From: CGIF01 sp031674855
Lineage (GTDB): Bacteria > Bacillota_I > Bacilli_A > Mycoplasmatales > CGIF01
Assembly: GCA_031674855.1 (NCBI GenBank)
Contig: CP125275.1
Span: forward strand, 496,001 to 560,000
DNA length: 64,000 bases
Reading direction: 5' to 3'
Shown here: positions 20,606 to 31,494 of the stretch, piece after piece
How positions within the stretch are numbered: the first letter of the stretch is position 1
How the letters are laid out: each line of letters opens with the position of its first letter
Notes under the pieces: model-generated
What the model saw: only the letters and a program-made list of their open reading frames with translations
Databases searched by the model: none
Told to the model about the DNA's origin: nothing
Position numbers and translations under genes: made by a program

Positions 20606-21747
20606 CTATTCTTCTAATACTTGCACATCAACATTCTTATAACTTCCAATTTCTTGTAATACCTTTCCTTTGTTGTCTAAAATTTCATCTCCTTCCATTT
20701 CTTCTAAAGTTTTCAAGTGAATTTTTACATCTAAATAGTCGCTAATTTTTTTCATCATCTCTCCTCCGTGTTGTAAAAGTAAAGAAGTTTTTTCTTTAGG
20801 AATAATTATTTCTCATTCCTTTTCCTTTTTAATTATTAATTTAATAGGATCGACTGGGGATATTAAATTGAGAAGCATTTTTTTTTTGTCTTGAGTTCAA
20901 GTCGCAATATCTATTCTCTCAGGCTTGACTAATTCAGAAACAACTTTTATTTTTGCTCCCTTTTCTCCAATACAGGTTCCGGTTGGATCAATATTAATAT
21001 TTCTTTCAATAGCTATCTTACCTTTTTCAACTATTACTTTGCTTATTAATCCTGGTATTCGTAAAATATCCCGAATAGCAATAATGCCCATCTTCAATTG
21101 GGGTATTTCCTGCTCTAAAACTCTTTGAATAAATAAATCTTCTGAACGAGTCAGAATTATTTGAGGAGTTTTGTTTTCGCTTTTTTCCTTAACTTCTTTA
21201 ATCAAAAAATAAAGATGCTGACCTAATCTTGCTTCCCTTCGCGATTTTTTTCACTCTGATTTTTCTCAATATCCATTTCCTGAATCTTCTGACAAGTGAA
21301 CTAAATAATAGTCATTCTCAATACCTTTAATAACACCTTTTACTAATCTATCTTGTTGAGGCTTGTATATTTTATAACGTCTTTCTTGATTTATTTCTTC
21401 AACATCTTTACGAAGATTTTTTTTATGTCTTGATTAAGAGAAAAAGACAAGTTTTTAATGTCAAGTGAAATGAGCAAATTACCATTATTTACTTGACCCT
21501 TTTTTAATAATTCACTATCTTTAGTTATTTCTTTTTCAGGATTAGCAACAGTTTCTACTATTTTATAACAACGAAAAACTGACAACCCAGAACCAAATTC
21601 AAAATGCAATTCGGCTTTAGAATTTTCTCCTTGACAATAAGATTTACGAATTGAATCGATAATTATTTCTTTTATTTTTTCTTCTTGAACCCCTTCTCGT
21701 TCTGCTAATTGCTTAATAAATTGTTTAGTATTGTTACTTTCCGTCAA
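20606..21747 (-). CDS. nusA: Transcription factor NusA, with a one-base frame break
   Basis: NusA binds RNA polymerase and nascent RNA in pausing, termination and antitermination. The N-terminal domain starts at TTG 21747 (TESNNTKQFIKQLAEREGV). At the run of eight A (coding strand; T8 at 21417-21424) the frame runs out, and the next frame continues perfectly with KNLRKDVEEINQERRYKIYK, the S1 region (LVKGVIKGIENDYYLV) and KH domains (GTCIGEKGAKIKVV). One extra A would give an intact protein of about 380 residues. Because nusA is essential in bacteria, slippage or sequence error is more likely than loss. Confidence 0.88.
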
Positions 21748-21804
21748 AATTTTAAAATTTTATTTATAATGAATAATATTATATAAAGATATTTTATTAG
21801 AAAA

Positions 21805-22104
21805 ATGAAAATCGGACATTACCTTAACCAATTAATAAATTTAATGAAAGAAGGATGAAAATTTTTGTTTGAAGACACCCAAAAAATTGAGGCTCATCAC
21901 TTAGTTGCTCTTCTAATAACTGTTGCTATAATTTATCTTCTCTCTTACATTATTTCAAAGATTTTTAAAACTGTAGTTAAAATAATCATAATAACCACAT
22001 TAATTTGATTACTATACATGCTTTTATTCGATAGAAAAAAATACAATGAATTATTTACTAAGAAAGAAAAAAACAAACCGAACGAAAACAATAATGATGA
22101 TTAG
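21805..22104 (+). CDS. Small membrane protein with two helices
   Basis: The 99-residue product starts at ATG 21805, diverging from nusA by 57 bases. Two adjacent hydrophobic segments (HLVALLITVAIIYLLSYI and VVKIIIITTLIWLLYMLLF) are followed by a Lys/Asn/Glu-rich tail (KKEKNKPNENNNDD). Two in-frame TGA codons are Trp. No family is recognised. Confidence 0.6.
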
Positions 22105-22165
22105 TAAAATAAAATTTTTACCAATATCGATTTTGCAAAAATAAATATCACTATTTTTTTTAAAT

Positions 22166-23254
22166 TTAAGCAATTAAAGCATCGAAATGACCACCAAAAT
22201 TACAAATTGCTCATTCGTTATAAATTGAATTAGGGCAACTATAGTCAATAAAAGATAAAGGAGGTCGTGATAGTTTTACTCATTTTATCTGTGCCGATGT
22301 TAGTTGACTCGCTGATTTTAAACCTATACTCTTTGCATAAAAATCTAATTCTTGTGGACCAAGTGTGGTTCTAACAATAGTAATAGGTCTCTTTAAAACA
22401 TAAGATACGACTTCACATGCTGAATCACTTACCCAACTGCTTGATTTTCTATCAAGAAAATAATCCTCAGATATTCGTCATTTAGCTTTTTTTAAATCTC
22501 CTCCCGTGAAACTTTCATTATTTATTACTTCTAATATTGTTGCTATTCTTAATCTTTCTGCCAAGTCATTGTTGCTTTCACCAGTTAAAAGAACAGCAAA
22601 AGCATGAAAAAAACAATTTCCATCACCACGAGCTCTCAATAATTTTCAATCACGATATTTTCGGTAGTTTCTTTCAAATTCATTCAATGAATTTTCGCTC
22701 GATCTTCTCACGAATGGACAATTATTAGCATCTGGGCACACCTTTCCTTCATGCATATTGTTTTCAGCAGTGCATTGATAATTGGTATTTCTAATTAAAT
22801 TCCTTCTTTCTTCTATTTCTGCTTCATAATTTTTTATTCTGCTTGAACTAGTTTGAGTTCCAATACCTGCTAAATTCACTCCTTCTAGAGGCTTATAATC
22901 CTTAACTTTTTCCCTTAATTCTGCTAAATTAGAAAGATTACTATCAAGAAGTCTCCTAATTTCCCAAAAATCTTTCTCTCATTTGCTTGAGTATGAAGGA
23001 GGAGTTGAAGGAGGAGTTGAAGGAGGAGTTGAAGGAGGAGTTGAAGGAGGAGTTGAAGGAGGAGTTGAAGGAGGAGTTGAAGGAGGAGTTGAAGGAGGAG
23101 TTGAAGGAGGAGTTGAAGGTTGGGAAATTATTCTTCTATTGAATAAATAAAAAGCAGTCGGAACTAAAATAATAACTAACAAAAGAAAAGAAGAAAAAGC
23201 CAAAATGATTTTTTTTTGACGAGAAGTTAATTTCATATTTTTAATTTTTAACAT
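22166..23254 (-). CDS. Membrane-anchored OTU-like cysteine protease
   Basis: The 362-residue protein begins with a basic leader and one membrane helix (ILAFSSFLLLVIILVPTAFY). Next comes a Ser-Thr-Pro-Pro linker of ten repeats, a Cys-containing middle region and a C-terminal OTU domain. Its Cys box is RARGDGNCFFHAFAVLL (Asp about 211, Cys about 214) and its His box NFGGHFDALI (His about 356), with the family's hydrophobic stretches between. OTU proteases remove ubiquitin; bacteria lack ubiquitin, so a host-directed effector is inferred. A standard-code reading splits the gene at TGA just before the catalytic box. No secretion system gene is nearby. Confidence 0.85.
22995..23114. repeat. 12-bp tandem repeat, 10 perfect units
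   Basis: GAAGGAGGAGTT is repeated ten times without a mismatch. On the minus strand it encodes (Ser-Thr-Pro-Pro)10, the stalk between membrane helix and OTU domain. The unit is a multiple of three, so slippage would change stalk length but not frame. It is not a CRISPR array: there are no spacers. Confidence 0.97.
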
Positions 23255-23268
23255 ATAATAACAAAATT

Positions 23269-23361
23269 CTAATCTATTAATTGATTAATAAATGAAATGA
23301 CTCCAATCATCAAGGTTAACAAAATTAATCAGAAAATTGTCTTTTTAATGAACCTTGACAT
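23269..23361 (-). CDS. Possible single-helix membrane peptide
   Basis: A 30-residue ORF from ATG 23361 has a basic start and a hydrophobic core (TIFWLILLTLMIGVISFI, Trp as TGA). It fills the gap between leuS and the OTU gene on the same strand. It could be a real micro-protein or a chance ORF. Confidence 0.35.
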
Positions 23362-23371
23362 ACTTTTATAA

Positions 23372-25960
23372 TTAATTAACTAGGTTGATTAATTTATTTT
23401 TCACAAAAATTATTTTGCTAATTTTCTCACCTAATAGAATTTTATCAATTTTAATGGCATAATTTTTTTTTACTAATTTCTCAACTTCTGCTTGTTCAAG
23501 GTCTTTATCAACATTAATTACTAGCCTTTTTTTTCCGTTAATTTGTACTACTAAATTTACCTTATTAGAATTTATAACTAAAGGATCAATTAATTGAGGT
23601 CAATTGCTATAAGTTATTGAGTTGCTTTTTTTTTTAAAATAACTTCACATTTCCTCAGTAATATGAGGAGCAAGTGGATTTAACATTTGCAAAAATCCTA
23701 AAAAATATTCTGTTTTCATGAATTTTTCTTGCACCCCGTAACACTTATTAATAAATTTCATAAGTGAAGAGACCACTAAATTCAACTTTATGCTTCTATA
23801 ATATTCAGTTACTTTTTTGACAGTTTCATAATAACACGTTCTTACTTCCTCATTCTCGACATCGGCAAGAATTTCTTTTTGATAAATTAGAGAAAAGTTG
23901 TGGACTCGGTCTAGTCATTTTTTCATGGCTTGCACTCCATTGACATCGAAATTAGTAGTTTGTTCAGGTGGAGCTATAAAAATTTCATAAAGTCTTAAGG
24001 AATCAGTGCCATATTTTTCTATCAAATCATTGGGATTAACAATATTACCACGTGACTTAGACATCTTTTCTCCATCGCTTCCCAAAATCATTCCTTGACA
24101 AAGTAGTTTTTGAAAAGGTTCAGGTTGAGATACTATTCCGATTTTGTAAAGTATTTTGTGTCAAAAACGAGCATAAAGTAAATGCAAATTAGCATGTTCT
24201 TGACCACCAATGTAAATATCCACCGGTAACCAATTTTTAATGATTTCTTTGGCTTCATGACTATTTAATGCTAAATAATCTTCATTTTTCTTGAGCAAAA
24301 AGGCAATATAATATCAACAAGAACCAGCTCACTGAGGCATTACGTTGACATCTCTTTTTCCTAACTTTCTATCTTCTTTTTTAATATTTACTCAATCTTG
24401 GTTTTTTTGCAAAGGAGAGTAGTATTGAGCAGAAGGTTGAAAATCAGTCAATTTTGGCAAAATTAGAGGCAATTCTTTTTCAGAGATAAGTTCTTTTGTT
24501 TTGTCTTCTCAATGAATAATTGGGATAGGTTCTCCTCAATATCTTTGCCGAGAAAAAACTCAATCCTTCAAGTGATAAGTTTCTGTTTTTTGACCTAAAT
24601 TTCTTTTTTCTAATTCTTCGTTGATAATTTCTATGGCTTTATTTTTGTCTTCTTCGGTAAGTAAAAAATTTTGTTTATCACAAAAACAAAAACCACTGCC
24701 GCAACTAACAAATCCCTTTTGTTTTGGAAACTGACATTGAGAACATGTTTCTTTGTAATATCAATTATTTCTTTCTTTATCATCCATATTTATTCGGTAA
24801 AAACCCACAACCCCTTCGCTTATTAATTTGTAATTTTTAGCAAAAGAAAAATCTATTTCTCTATTTTGTTTTTTTTTTTTTTTGCTAAAAATTTTATCTT
24901 GATTTGAAAAGTTTTTTTCTCAATCGTTCTCTTGCGAAAAATAGGGCGCTATCATTACTGCTCCAGTACCATAATCGCTAATTACAAAATTAGTTACTCA
25001 AATAGGAATGAGAATTTTTTCACTCAAAGGATTAATGCAATAACTACCGGTAAATTCTCCGAATATTTCTTTGCCTTCTTTATTATCTTTTCAGAATTCG
25101 CAAAAATCTTTTACTTTTTTCTGATTTTCTGTTAAAGTGATTTCTGAAATTAAGGGATGGTTAGGAGATAAAGCAATCGCCGCTACTCCAAAAATAGTAT
25201 CAGGACGAGTAGTGAAAACTGGAATAACTAATTCTTTTTTTGCTAATTTAAAATTGATAATATTTCCTTTTGATAAACCAATTCAATTTTTTTGTAAACT
25301 TTTAATACTGTTAGGTCAATCTAATTCTGCTAAGCCACTTAATAATTGCGGCGCATATTGCGTAATTTTTAAAACTCATTGGGGAACTTTTTTTTGAACA
25401 ACGGGATAAGAACCACGTTCGGAAACTCTTTGACCGTCAACTAATTTAATTTCTTCATTAGCTAATACCGTGCCTAATTTTTCACATCAAAAAACTGGTA
25501 TTTCTTTGTGCTCAGCTAAACCTTCGCGATATATTTGACAAAAAATTCACTGAGTTCAGTGATAATATTTTGAATCACTAGTGTTTATCTCCTTACTTCA
25601 ATCATAAGAAAAACCCATTCTTTTCAATTGTTGTTTGAAATGTTCAATGTTAGAATTAGTAAAAGTAGCTGGATGATTATTGGTTTGGATAGCATATTGT
25701 TCCGCTGGCAAACCAAAAGCATCCCAACCAATCGGCATTAACACATTGTAGCCGTTTAAACGATAAAAACGAGCCAAAGCATCGGTAATAGTATAATTAC
25801 GAACATGACCGACATGTAAACCGCTCCCTGAAGGATAAGGAAACATTGACAAAATGTATTTCTTTGGTTTGCTTTTATCTGTTAAATCGGTGAAAAAAAT
25901 TTGATTTTTAATTCAATATTCTTGTCATTTTTTTTCGACTTCTTGATGCGAATAACTCAT
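23372..25960 (-). CDS. leuS: Leucyl-tRNA synthetase
   Basis: LeuRS charges tRNA-Leu. The 862-residue protein has HIGH-type YPSGSGLHVGHVRNY, the WDAFGLPAEQYA strand, the CP1 editing-domain signature FTTRPDTIFG, a Cys-rich zinc segment (CSQCQ ... CGSGFCFC) and KMSKS in DGEKMSKSRGN. The leucine-specific C-terminal tail is present (VQINGKKRL). Some mycoplasmas have lost the editing domain; here it is kept. Over ten Trp codons are TGA. The frame is continuous even through a 15-T run at 24869-24883. Confidence 0.96.
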
Positions 25961-26246
25961 ATTAAGAATTAATAATTATTTTTTAGTAAGAGTTCCTGCG
26001 GCGCCTCCCACAAACTTTCCTTCTGCTGGTTAAAAAAAAGAGTTTTTCCTGTCTCGACTAATTCATCATTATTCTAATCCTATCTTAGTATTTTCAAAAT
26101 TCTTCTTTTTTTTTCTCATCAGTCATACAAAGATAATTTCTGTAAAAGACTTATCTTTACCGATATTAACTCCGCAATCTTTGATCCGAAGTCAACTTTA
26201 AAAAAAAAGTTAACATTCTAATTTATATCAAGGCAACTATTATATA
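25961..26246 (-). other. Intergenic stretch with decayed coding fragments
   Basis: Minus-strand fragments such as DCGVNIGKDKSFTEIIFVW and EGKFVGGAAGTLTKK survive in different frames. Nothing intact or identifiable remains. Confidence 0.3.
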
Positions 26247-26616
26247 TTAATTTTTAACAATTACTTTCAACTTAAACAATCTTGATAGTATCTGGTTAAC
26301 TTTAATTAATTGTAATTCAGTTAAACGATTAACTGCCCGCCCCATTAATCTTTCTTTATCAATACTTTTAATTTGGTCAACCATTACTTTGCCATTTTTA
26401 CCATTATTGGCTAAGTTTTCTACTAAAACTTCAAAAGGATAAATTCTATTTAAAGAGCTAGAACAGGGGAGAACGATTACTCTTTCTCCCTCGTCGTTAT
26501 ATCAACTATCGCGGAGATAATGACTGCCGGATGCGAACTGCTAATTCTGTGCCAACAGTTTGCTCGTCAAATTTAACTCAATAAATTTCTCCGTATTGAT
26601 ATATTTGTCTACTCAT
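26247..26616 (-). pseudogene. MazF/PemK-like toxin, frame-broken
   Basis: MazF toxins are mRNA endoribonucleases. The reading starts at ATG 26616 (YGEIYWVKFDEQTVGTELA), then needs two frame changes: HPAVIIS near 26530 and RDSWYNDEGERVIVLPCSSS from about 26512. It ends with the typical DQIKSIDKERLMGRAVNRLT block. The G-[DE]-[IV]-[YW]-W-V, R-P-x-[VL]-[IV]-[IV]-S and V-x-x-D-Q-[IV]-[RK]-x-[IV]-D-x-x-R signatures are all recognisable. Its ATG overlaps the antitoxin stop (TAATG). Confidence 0.75.
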
Positions 26617-26843
26617 TAGAATTTAACTTTACTAGCAATTTTATCTCAGGCTGATATTTCTTTATTGCGTTCTTTATCTTGACTAGCTAAACGAACTGCT
26701 TCCCTTCACTCGGTTTCGTTTCATTCCTCATTAGAATTAGCCAAGGTTTCTTTGGCTACTATTTGAAAAGTGATGTGCTTTTCTTCCAAAGCTTGTCTAA
26801 CTGCCTGACTGTTATCAGTTTTAATAATTATTAATTCAGTCAT
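26616..26843 (-). CDS. Antitoxin of a MazEF-like pair
   Basis: The 75-residue ORF from ATG 26843 precedes the toxin with a one-base overlap, the standard arrangement of a type II toxin-antitoxin operon. The protein has a short N-terminal strand (ELIIIKTDNSQAVRQALEEK) and a charged, Trp-containing C-terminal half (NEEWNETEWREAVRLAS, Trp as TGA) of the kind that wraps the toxin. The DNA-binding fold cannot be assigned. It looks intact while its toxin is broken. Confidence 0.65.
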
Positions 26844-26864
26844 AATAGTAAATTATAATGGTTT

Positions 26865-27107
26865 TTAAACCTCACAAATCTTATTCTGTCATAATTTACT
26901 ATAATCCTCATAAAGAGCATAATAGTCATTATGGATGTATTCTAGTGTGGTATTGACATTAGAATGACCCAATTGTTTTTGGATGGTATCCAATCTAATT
27001 CCTAAGTTATAGGAATTGGTGGCAAACGAACGGCGGAAAGCATGAAGTAGACAAATCAACAGTCCTCGCTCAATTCATTTTTGATAATAATGAATCTGAA
27101 AAGATAA
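26865..27107 (-). pseudogene. C-terminal remnant of tyrosine recombinase
   Basis: One open minus-strand frame encodes the catalytic end of an XerC/D-type integrase: LLHAFRRSFATNSYNLGIRL (H-x-x-R block), IQKQLGHSNVNTTLEYIHND with LGH and the nucleophile Tyr, then a short tail to a TAA at 26865. The frame has no start and everything N-terminal to LSFQIHYQKW is gone. It points to a past mobile element beside the toxin-antitoxin pair. Confidence 0.7.
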
Positions 27108-27340
27108 TTAGATGCAGTAAATGTTATAAAAGTACTAAGTGTCTAAGAAAATTACTATTTTTTTTCCTTTCTTCCTTTATTAGGATTGTGAATTCGTATG
27201 TTTAGTTGAAATAAAGTTGAAAATGCATGAAAACATTATCGTTGTGAATTAATTTCCTTTGTAATATTATCGCTTGGATTTATTTTTCTGTTGTATTTAT
27301 TGAATTTTTATGATTGAAGAAAAGGTAAAAAATAAAAGAA
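27108..27340. other. Non-coding stretch
   Basis: AT-rich gap between the integrase remnant and the LRR gene. I see no gene, repeat or clear hairpin. Confidence 0.4.
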
Positions 27341-28762
27341 TTAATTATAAGAAGGTGGTAGAACTTCTATTTGAACCTGTTGAGACAGTTTATTTATTTT
27401 TTCCTCTAAGTAATTAATGGCTTCTTGTTTTTCCGCTAGTTCTTTTAAAGATTTTTCATCAAAAATTTTTAAGAGTTGTCTTTTGGCAGTTGGACTATTG
27501 TTTTCTAAAAAGATGTCCAAGTAAGCATGGAGATTATTATCTAATTTACTTTTATATTCATTAACTATTTTGTCTAGTTCGCTTTTTTTAATTTCCAAAA
27601 GCTCATTACATAAATCGTCTACCTTTTCGTTTAGCTCCGTTATTTTTTCCTCGCTATTTTTTTTAATTTTGTCAATCTCTAATTGTTTTTTTTGAGATAA
27701 TTCTTTTAGTTCATTTTCCAATCTTTCTTTTTCGGTTATTAGATTCCTTTCCAAAGAAATATTTTTTTCAATAATACCGTTTAGATCTTTTTCTCTTTCG
27801 GTTAGTAAGTTTTCTAAGTAAGTAATTTTGGATTTTTCTGCTGTTTCAACTAAGTTTTTGCGAGCTTTTTTTCAATCTTTGACAAACTTATAAGGAATCA
27901 TTTTTTTCTCTATTTCTTTACATCCATCGTAAAAAAAATACTCTAAGCTATCTGGCAAATATTCTAAATCGCTATCAATATCAGAATTATTAGAAATTTG
28001 AAGACAATTTAATTTAAATAATCCTTGTAAAGATTTAAGTGAGCCAGAAAAAGAATTGTTTCCTATTCAAAGATCCTCTAAGTTTCTGAAATTGCTAAAA
28101 ATTGCTAAATTTTTATCCGTAATATTGTTGTCGTTAATCGATATAGAAGTTATTTTTCAGGGTTTGATTCTATTAAGAAAATCTAAGTTTTTAATTCTGC
28201 TATTGCTAACTGTCAAATTAATAATTTTTGGGCAGTTTTCAATTACTAATTTTTTAATTCCGCTTGAATTACAGAAAATTTTAGAAACTTCAAATAAGTT
28301 AGTTAATTCTAATCTAATAATTTTGTTAAATCTAAAATCTAATTCTTTTAAATTAGGTCACTCTTGTCCATCGATATTTAACTTTTCTCCTTCAATGAAT
28401 TCTAAATTTACATACAGCTTATCTATTTCTTTTCTTGTTTCTAAGGGATAAAAAAAATCCATTCATTCTCCAAGGTTTTTGTTTTTAGATTTAATGATGT
28501 CTTGGGGAGAAAAATTGGATTTTTTTAAATAATGAATAAAAATAGTATTTTGATTATTAAGTCCAACATCTATTCACTTTTTCGCTTCAATTGGATTAAA
28601 TCCATCTTTTTCTCAGTAGGAAGCTTTATAGTAGTCTGAAACATCTATCCCAGCGTTTATTCATTCTTTGGTTTCTTGTCAATTAAAACCTTCTTTTTGT
28701 CATTTCTCTTTGTAGTAAGGATCTTTAAATTTAGGATGAATTTTTTCTCAATTTTCTGTCAT
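27341..28762 (-). CDS. Trp-Gly-Phe repeat, LRR and coiled-coil protein
   Basis: ATG 28762 gives 473 residues with about a dozen TGA-Trp codons. The first 80 residues hold a roughly 27-residue repeat of the form W-x-x-x-G-F-x-x-x-E-[AT]-K-x-W-I-x-x-G-[IL] (KWQKEGFNWQETKEWINAGI; YWEKDGFNPIEAKKWIDVGL). Irregular leucine-rich repeats follow (WPNLKELDFRFNKIIRLEL; LWIGNNSFSGSL), then about 170 residues of coiled coil. The same repeat and LRR combination occurs in the gene at 62394. No signal peptide or membrane helix is obvious. A binding role is likely; the partner is unknown. Confidence 0.8.
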
Positions 28763-28768
28763 TGTTTT

Positions 28769-29015
28769 TTAAAATAATTTTTCTCTTTTTTTCTTAGATA
28801 TTAGATAAATAATAAAACAAGTTAAAACAATTCCGCCAATAATTAGAGTAGGTTTTAATCAGTTAACTTTCTTATCATTTTGAGTATTAGCAGTCTGGTT
28901 GTTTAACCGCTCTAATTCCTCTTTTTAGTTTTTAAATCTGCTTCTTCTGCTTCGGTTTATTAGGTTTGTTTTCTGAATCAGTGATGGTTTGTTGTAATTG
29001 GTCTTTTGTTGTTGA
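28769..29015 (-). pseudogene. Remnant of tail-anchored coiled-coil gene
   Basis: Three frames together read DQLQQTITDSENKPN, TEAEEADLKTKK and EELERLNNQTANTQNDKK, then NWLKPTLIIGGIVLTCFIIY, a membrane helix with a Lys/Arg tail. The NWLKP-x-LI junction matches the intact gene at 12066-12665. The 5' part is lost. Confidence 0.55.
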
Positions 29016-29057
29016 GAAAAAGTTTATAAAATAAAGAACTGATTATAAAAATACCTT

Positions 29058-30005
29058 ATGCATAAGAAAAAGAACTTTTCTCTTTATTGATGATTATCAA
29101 AAAAATTCTGCTCAAAAATAATTATTTGATATCTTTTTACCTTCCTTTCTTCCTTTTTCTATTATCAAGCTATTTGTGGTCTAAAAATTTGAGGTTTTGA
29201 AGGCGCTAAATTTCCTTATTTTACTTTTTTTAAATCAATTTCTATTGATTCTCTAGTTCAATTAATTTGATATTGCTTTTTTTGTTTTTTTATAGGTTTT
29301 ATAATAACTAGTTTAATTTGCGAATATTACAAAAATTATATTTTGGAATTGAGTCGTTTTTTGTGCCGAAAGTTAATAATAAAAAAAAGTTCCCAAAAAT
29401 CTTTATCTAATAATCAAGAAATAAGGAGTAATTTTCTCAATGAGGTGGAATTATTTATTCCGCTTTTTATTTTGACTCCTCAGAAAATTTTCTCGGCTGT
29501 TGTTAATATTGTTTTCACTTTAGTTTTTTTGACCAATTTTAAACCAGATAGATTTTCTGTTTATTTCATCATATTTACTTCTTTAATAATAGCTTTGCTT
29601 AGTTTTGTTTTTTATCATATTCAAAGAAAAATAAATCTAGAATTAAATCATTTTCGTCAACAAGAAAATAATGATTTAGAAAGTTATTTAGCGAATCAAA
29701 GTGATCCTCGAGAGATTGAAAATATAATTGTTTCTAACTTTCATAAAAATCGTCTTCTGTTGTGAAAAAAAACTTTCTCTTATTTACCTAATTTGATTAT
29801 CCCTGGACTATCAATCCTTTTTTGTTTTATTTATAGTTTTCAAAAAGGTAATAATTGGGAGATGAAAGGATTTGTCCAAGCGTACATGATTTCCGGTTTC
29901 ATCCAAGGTATTTTTTGAAAAATTAAAGAAATTAATGATAATTTGCCCGATTTAAGCAAAATTGATATTCATTATAAATCGTTGCAAAAACTTTTAAGTA
30001 AGTAA
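29058..30005 (+). CDS. Membrane protein resembling an ABC permease half
   Basis: Reading TGA as Trp from ATG 29058 gives 315 residues with about five or six helices: IIIWYLFTFLSSFFYYQAIC, a second near residue 70, IFSAVVNIVFTLVFLTN, FIIFTSLIIALLSFVFYHI and LIIPGLSILFCFIYSF. The order of helices and charged loops resembles the permease half of the ABC protein at 13265-14716, but no ATPase domain follows. Transport function is tentative. It precedes gatB on the same strand by 41 bases. Confidence 0.55.
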
Positions 30006-30046
30006 AATTTGCTTTTGTATAAATGCAGATTTAAAAAATTAAATTA

Positions 30047-31483
30047 ATGAATAATTTAGAGCAAGAGCCCAAAATTCTGCTGGGTTTGGAGATCCATATC
30101 ACTGTCAATAGTCAAAAAAAAATCTTCAATTGAGAAAATGTTTACAGAGGCAATGTTTCTCCTAATAGTAAAGTAGGAGCTTGAGAGTTAGGTTATTTAG
30201 GTGCTTTGCCTATAATTAATCCTGAAGTTGTTAATTTAGGTCTGAAGTTAGCTTCTGCTTTGGAAATGGAAATTAACCCTATTCTTACCTTTGATCGCAA
30301 GATTTATAACTATTTTGATTTACCGAAAGGTTATCAAATTACCCAACAACAATTTCCCTTTGCCATCAATGGTCGGCTTCCAATTGTTGAAGAAAATAAA
30401 ATTAAAAAAATAGCGATAAGAAATTTGCAAATAGAAGAAGATACTGCCAAAAGTTCTTATTCAAATGAAGGGGTTAGATTGGACTTTAATCGAGCTGGAA
30501 ATCCTTTGATTGAATTAGTTACTGAGCCAGTTTTTCAGAAAATAGAAACAGTTTTAATTTTTATTAAACAATTACAAAATCTTTGTCGTTATTTAGATAT
30601 TTCTGAAGCCAAGATGGAACAAGGTCAACTAAGAGTGGACTTGAATTTTTCTTTACGCTTTGGAGACAATTATTCTACTCCGCGTTATGAAATAAAAAAT
30701 CTTAACTCTTTGATGAATATTGAAAAATCCTTAAATTACGAAATTAATAAGCATAGAACTTTATTTTTGCAAAATGAAAAACCGCCTACTAGTCAAACTC
30801 TTGGATTTGATGAAGAAAAGCAGATTACTGTTATTCATCGTGAGAAAACTAATTACTATTATTTACCCGAAGTTAATATTCCGCCAATCAAATTAAAAAA
30901 AACAGAAATTAATCAGATTAAAAAAAAACTCCCTAAATTACCTTGAATATATTGGGAAGAATTAAAGAAGTTAGATATTGATAATGCTAATAAGATTGTT
31001 AATAATCCATCTTTGTTAAGAATATTGAATTTTCTATCAAAAAAAAAAGTCTTGATTTCACAGGATATTAAAGGTTGAAATACTTTCTATCTTAATTATC
31101 TTTCAGCTCATTTTGGTTCAGGAAACGATATTGATTTGTTTGTCAAGAAATGAAAATCTTACAATGAGCTTTTTGTTTACTGAAAAGAAAAAAAAATAGG
31201 CAATGAAGAAATAAAAGAAATTATAAATTTTCTTTTGACAACTAAAAATAATTTTTCTTCTTTGATAAAAAAATATGAAAAAAAAACAATTGTTAATGAA
31301 GAGGTGGTGGAAGAAAAATTAAAAAGTTTATGAAATAATGAATTAACTAATAAACTTAACACTGACCGTCAACGAGTTCAAAACTATCTCTTGGGACAAA
31401 TAAAAAAAGAATTTTCTGACTATCCCATAAAAGAAATTGTTTTAATTATTAATAATTATCTTAATAAATTAAAAATAAATTAA
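30047..31483 (+). CDS. gatB: Asp/Glu-tRNA amidotransferase subunit B
   Basis: GatB with GatA and GatC converts Glu-tRNA-Gln to Gln-tRNA-Gln. The 478-residue protein starts LLGLEIHITVNSQKKIFNW and keeps the family blocks LTFDRKIYNYFDLPKGYQIT, SNEGVRLDFNRAGNPLIELV and YEIKNLNSL. The C-terminal tail helical domain is present (NTDRQRVQNYLLGQIKK). gatA and gatC are not in the window. Several Trp are TGA. Confidence 0.96.
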
Positions 31484-31494
31484 AAATAAAATTC

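Noticed and set aside
22995..23114. Regular repeats that might suggest CRISPR
   Set aside because: The units are contiguous, lack spacers and encode STPP in a protein.
24932..25397. Plus-strand ORFs opposite leuS
   Set aside because: They are antisense to a continuous, motif-complete LeuRS.
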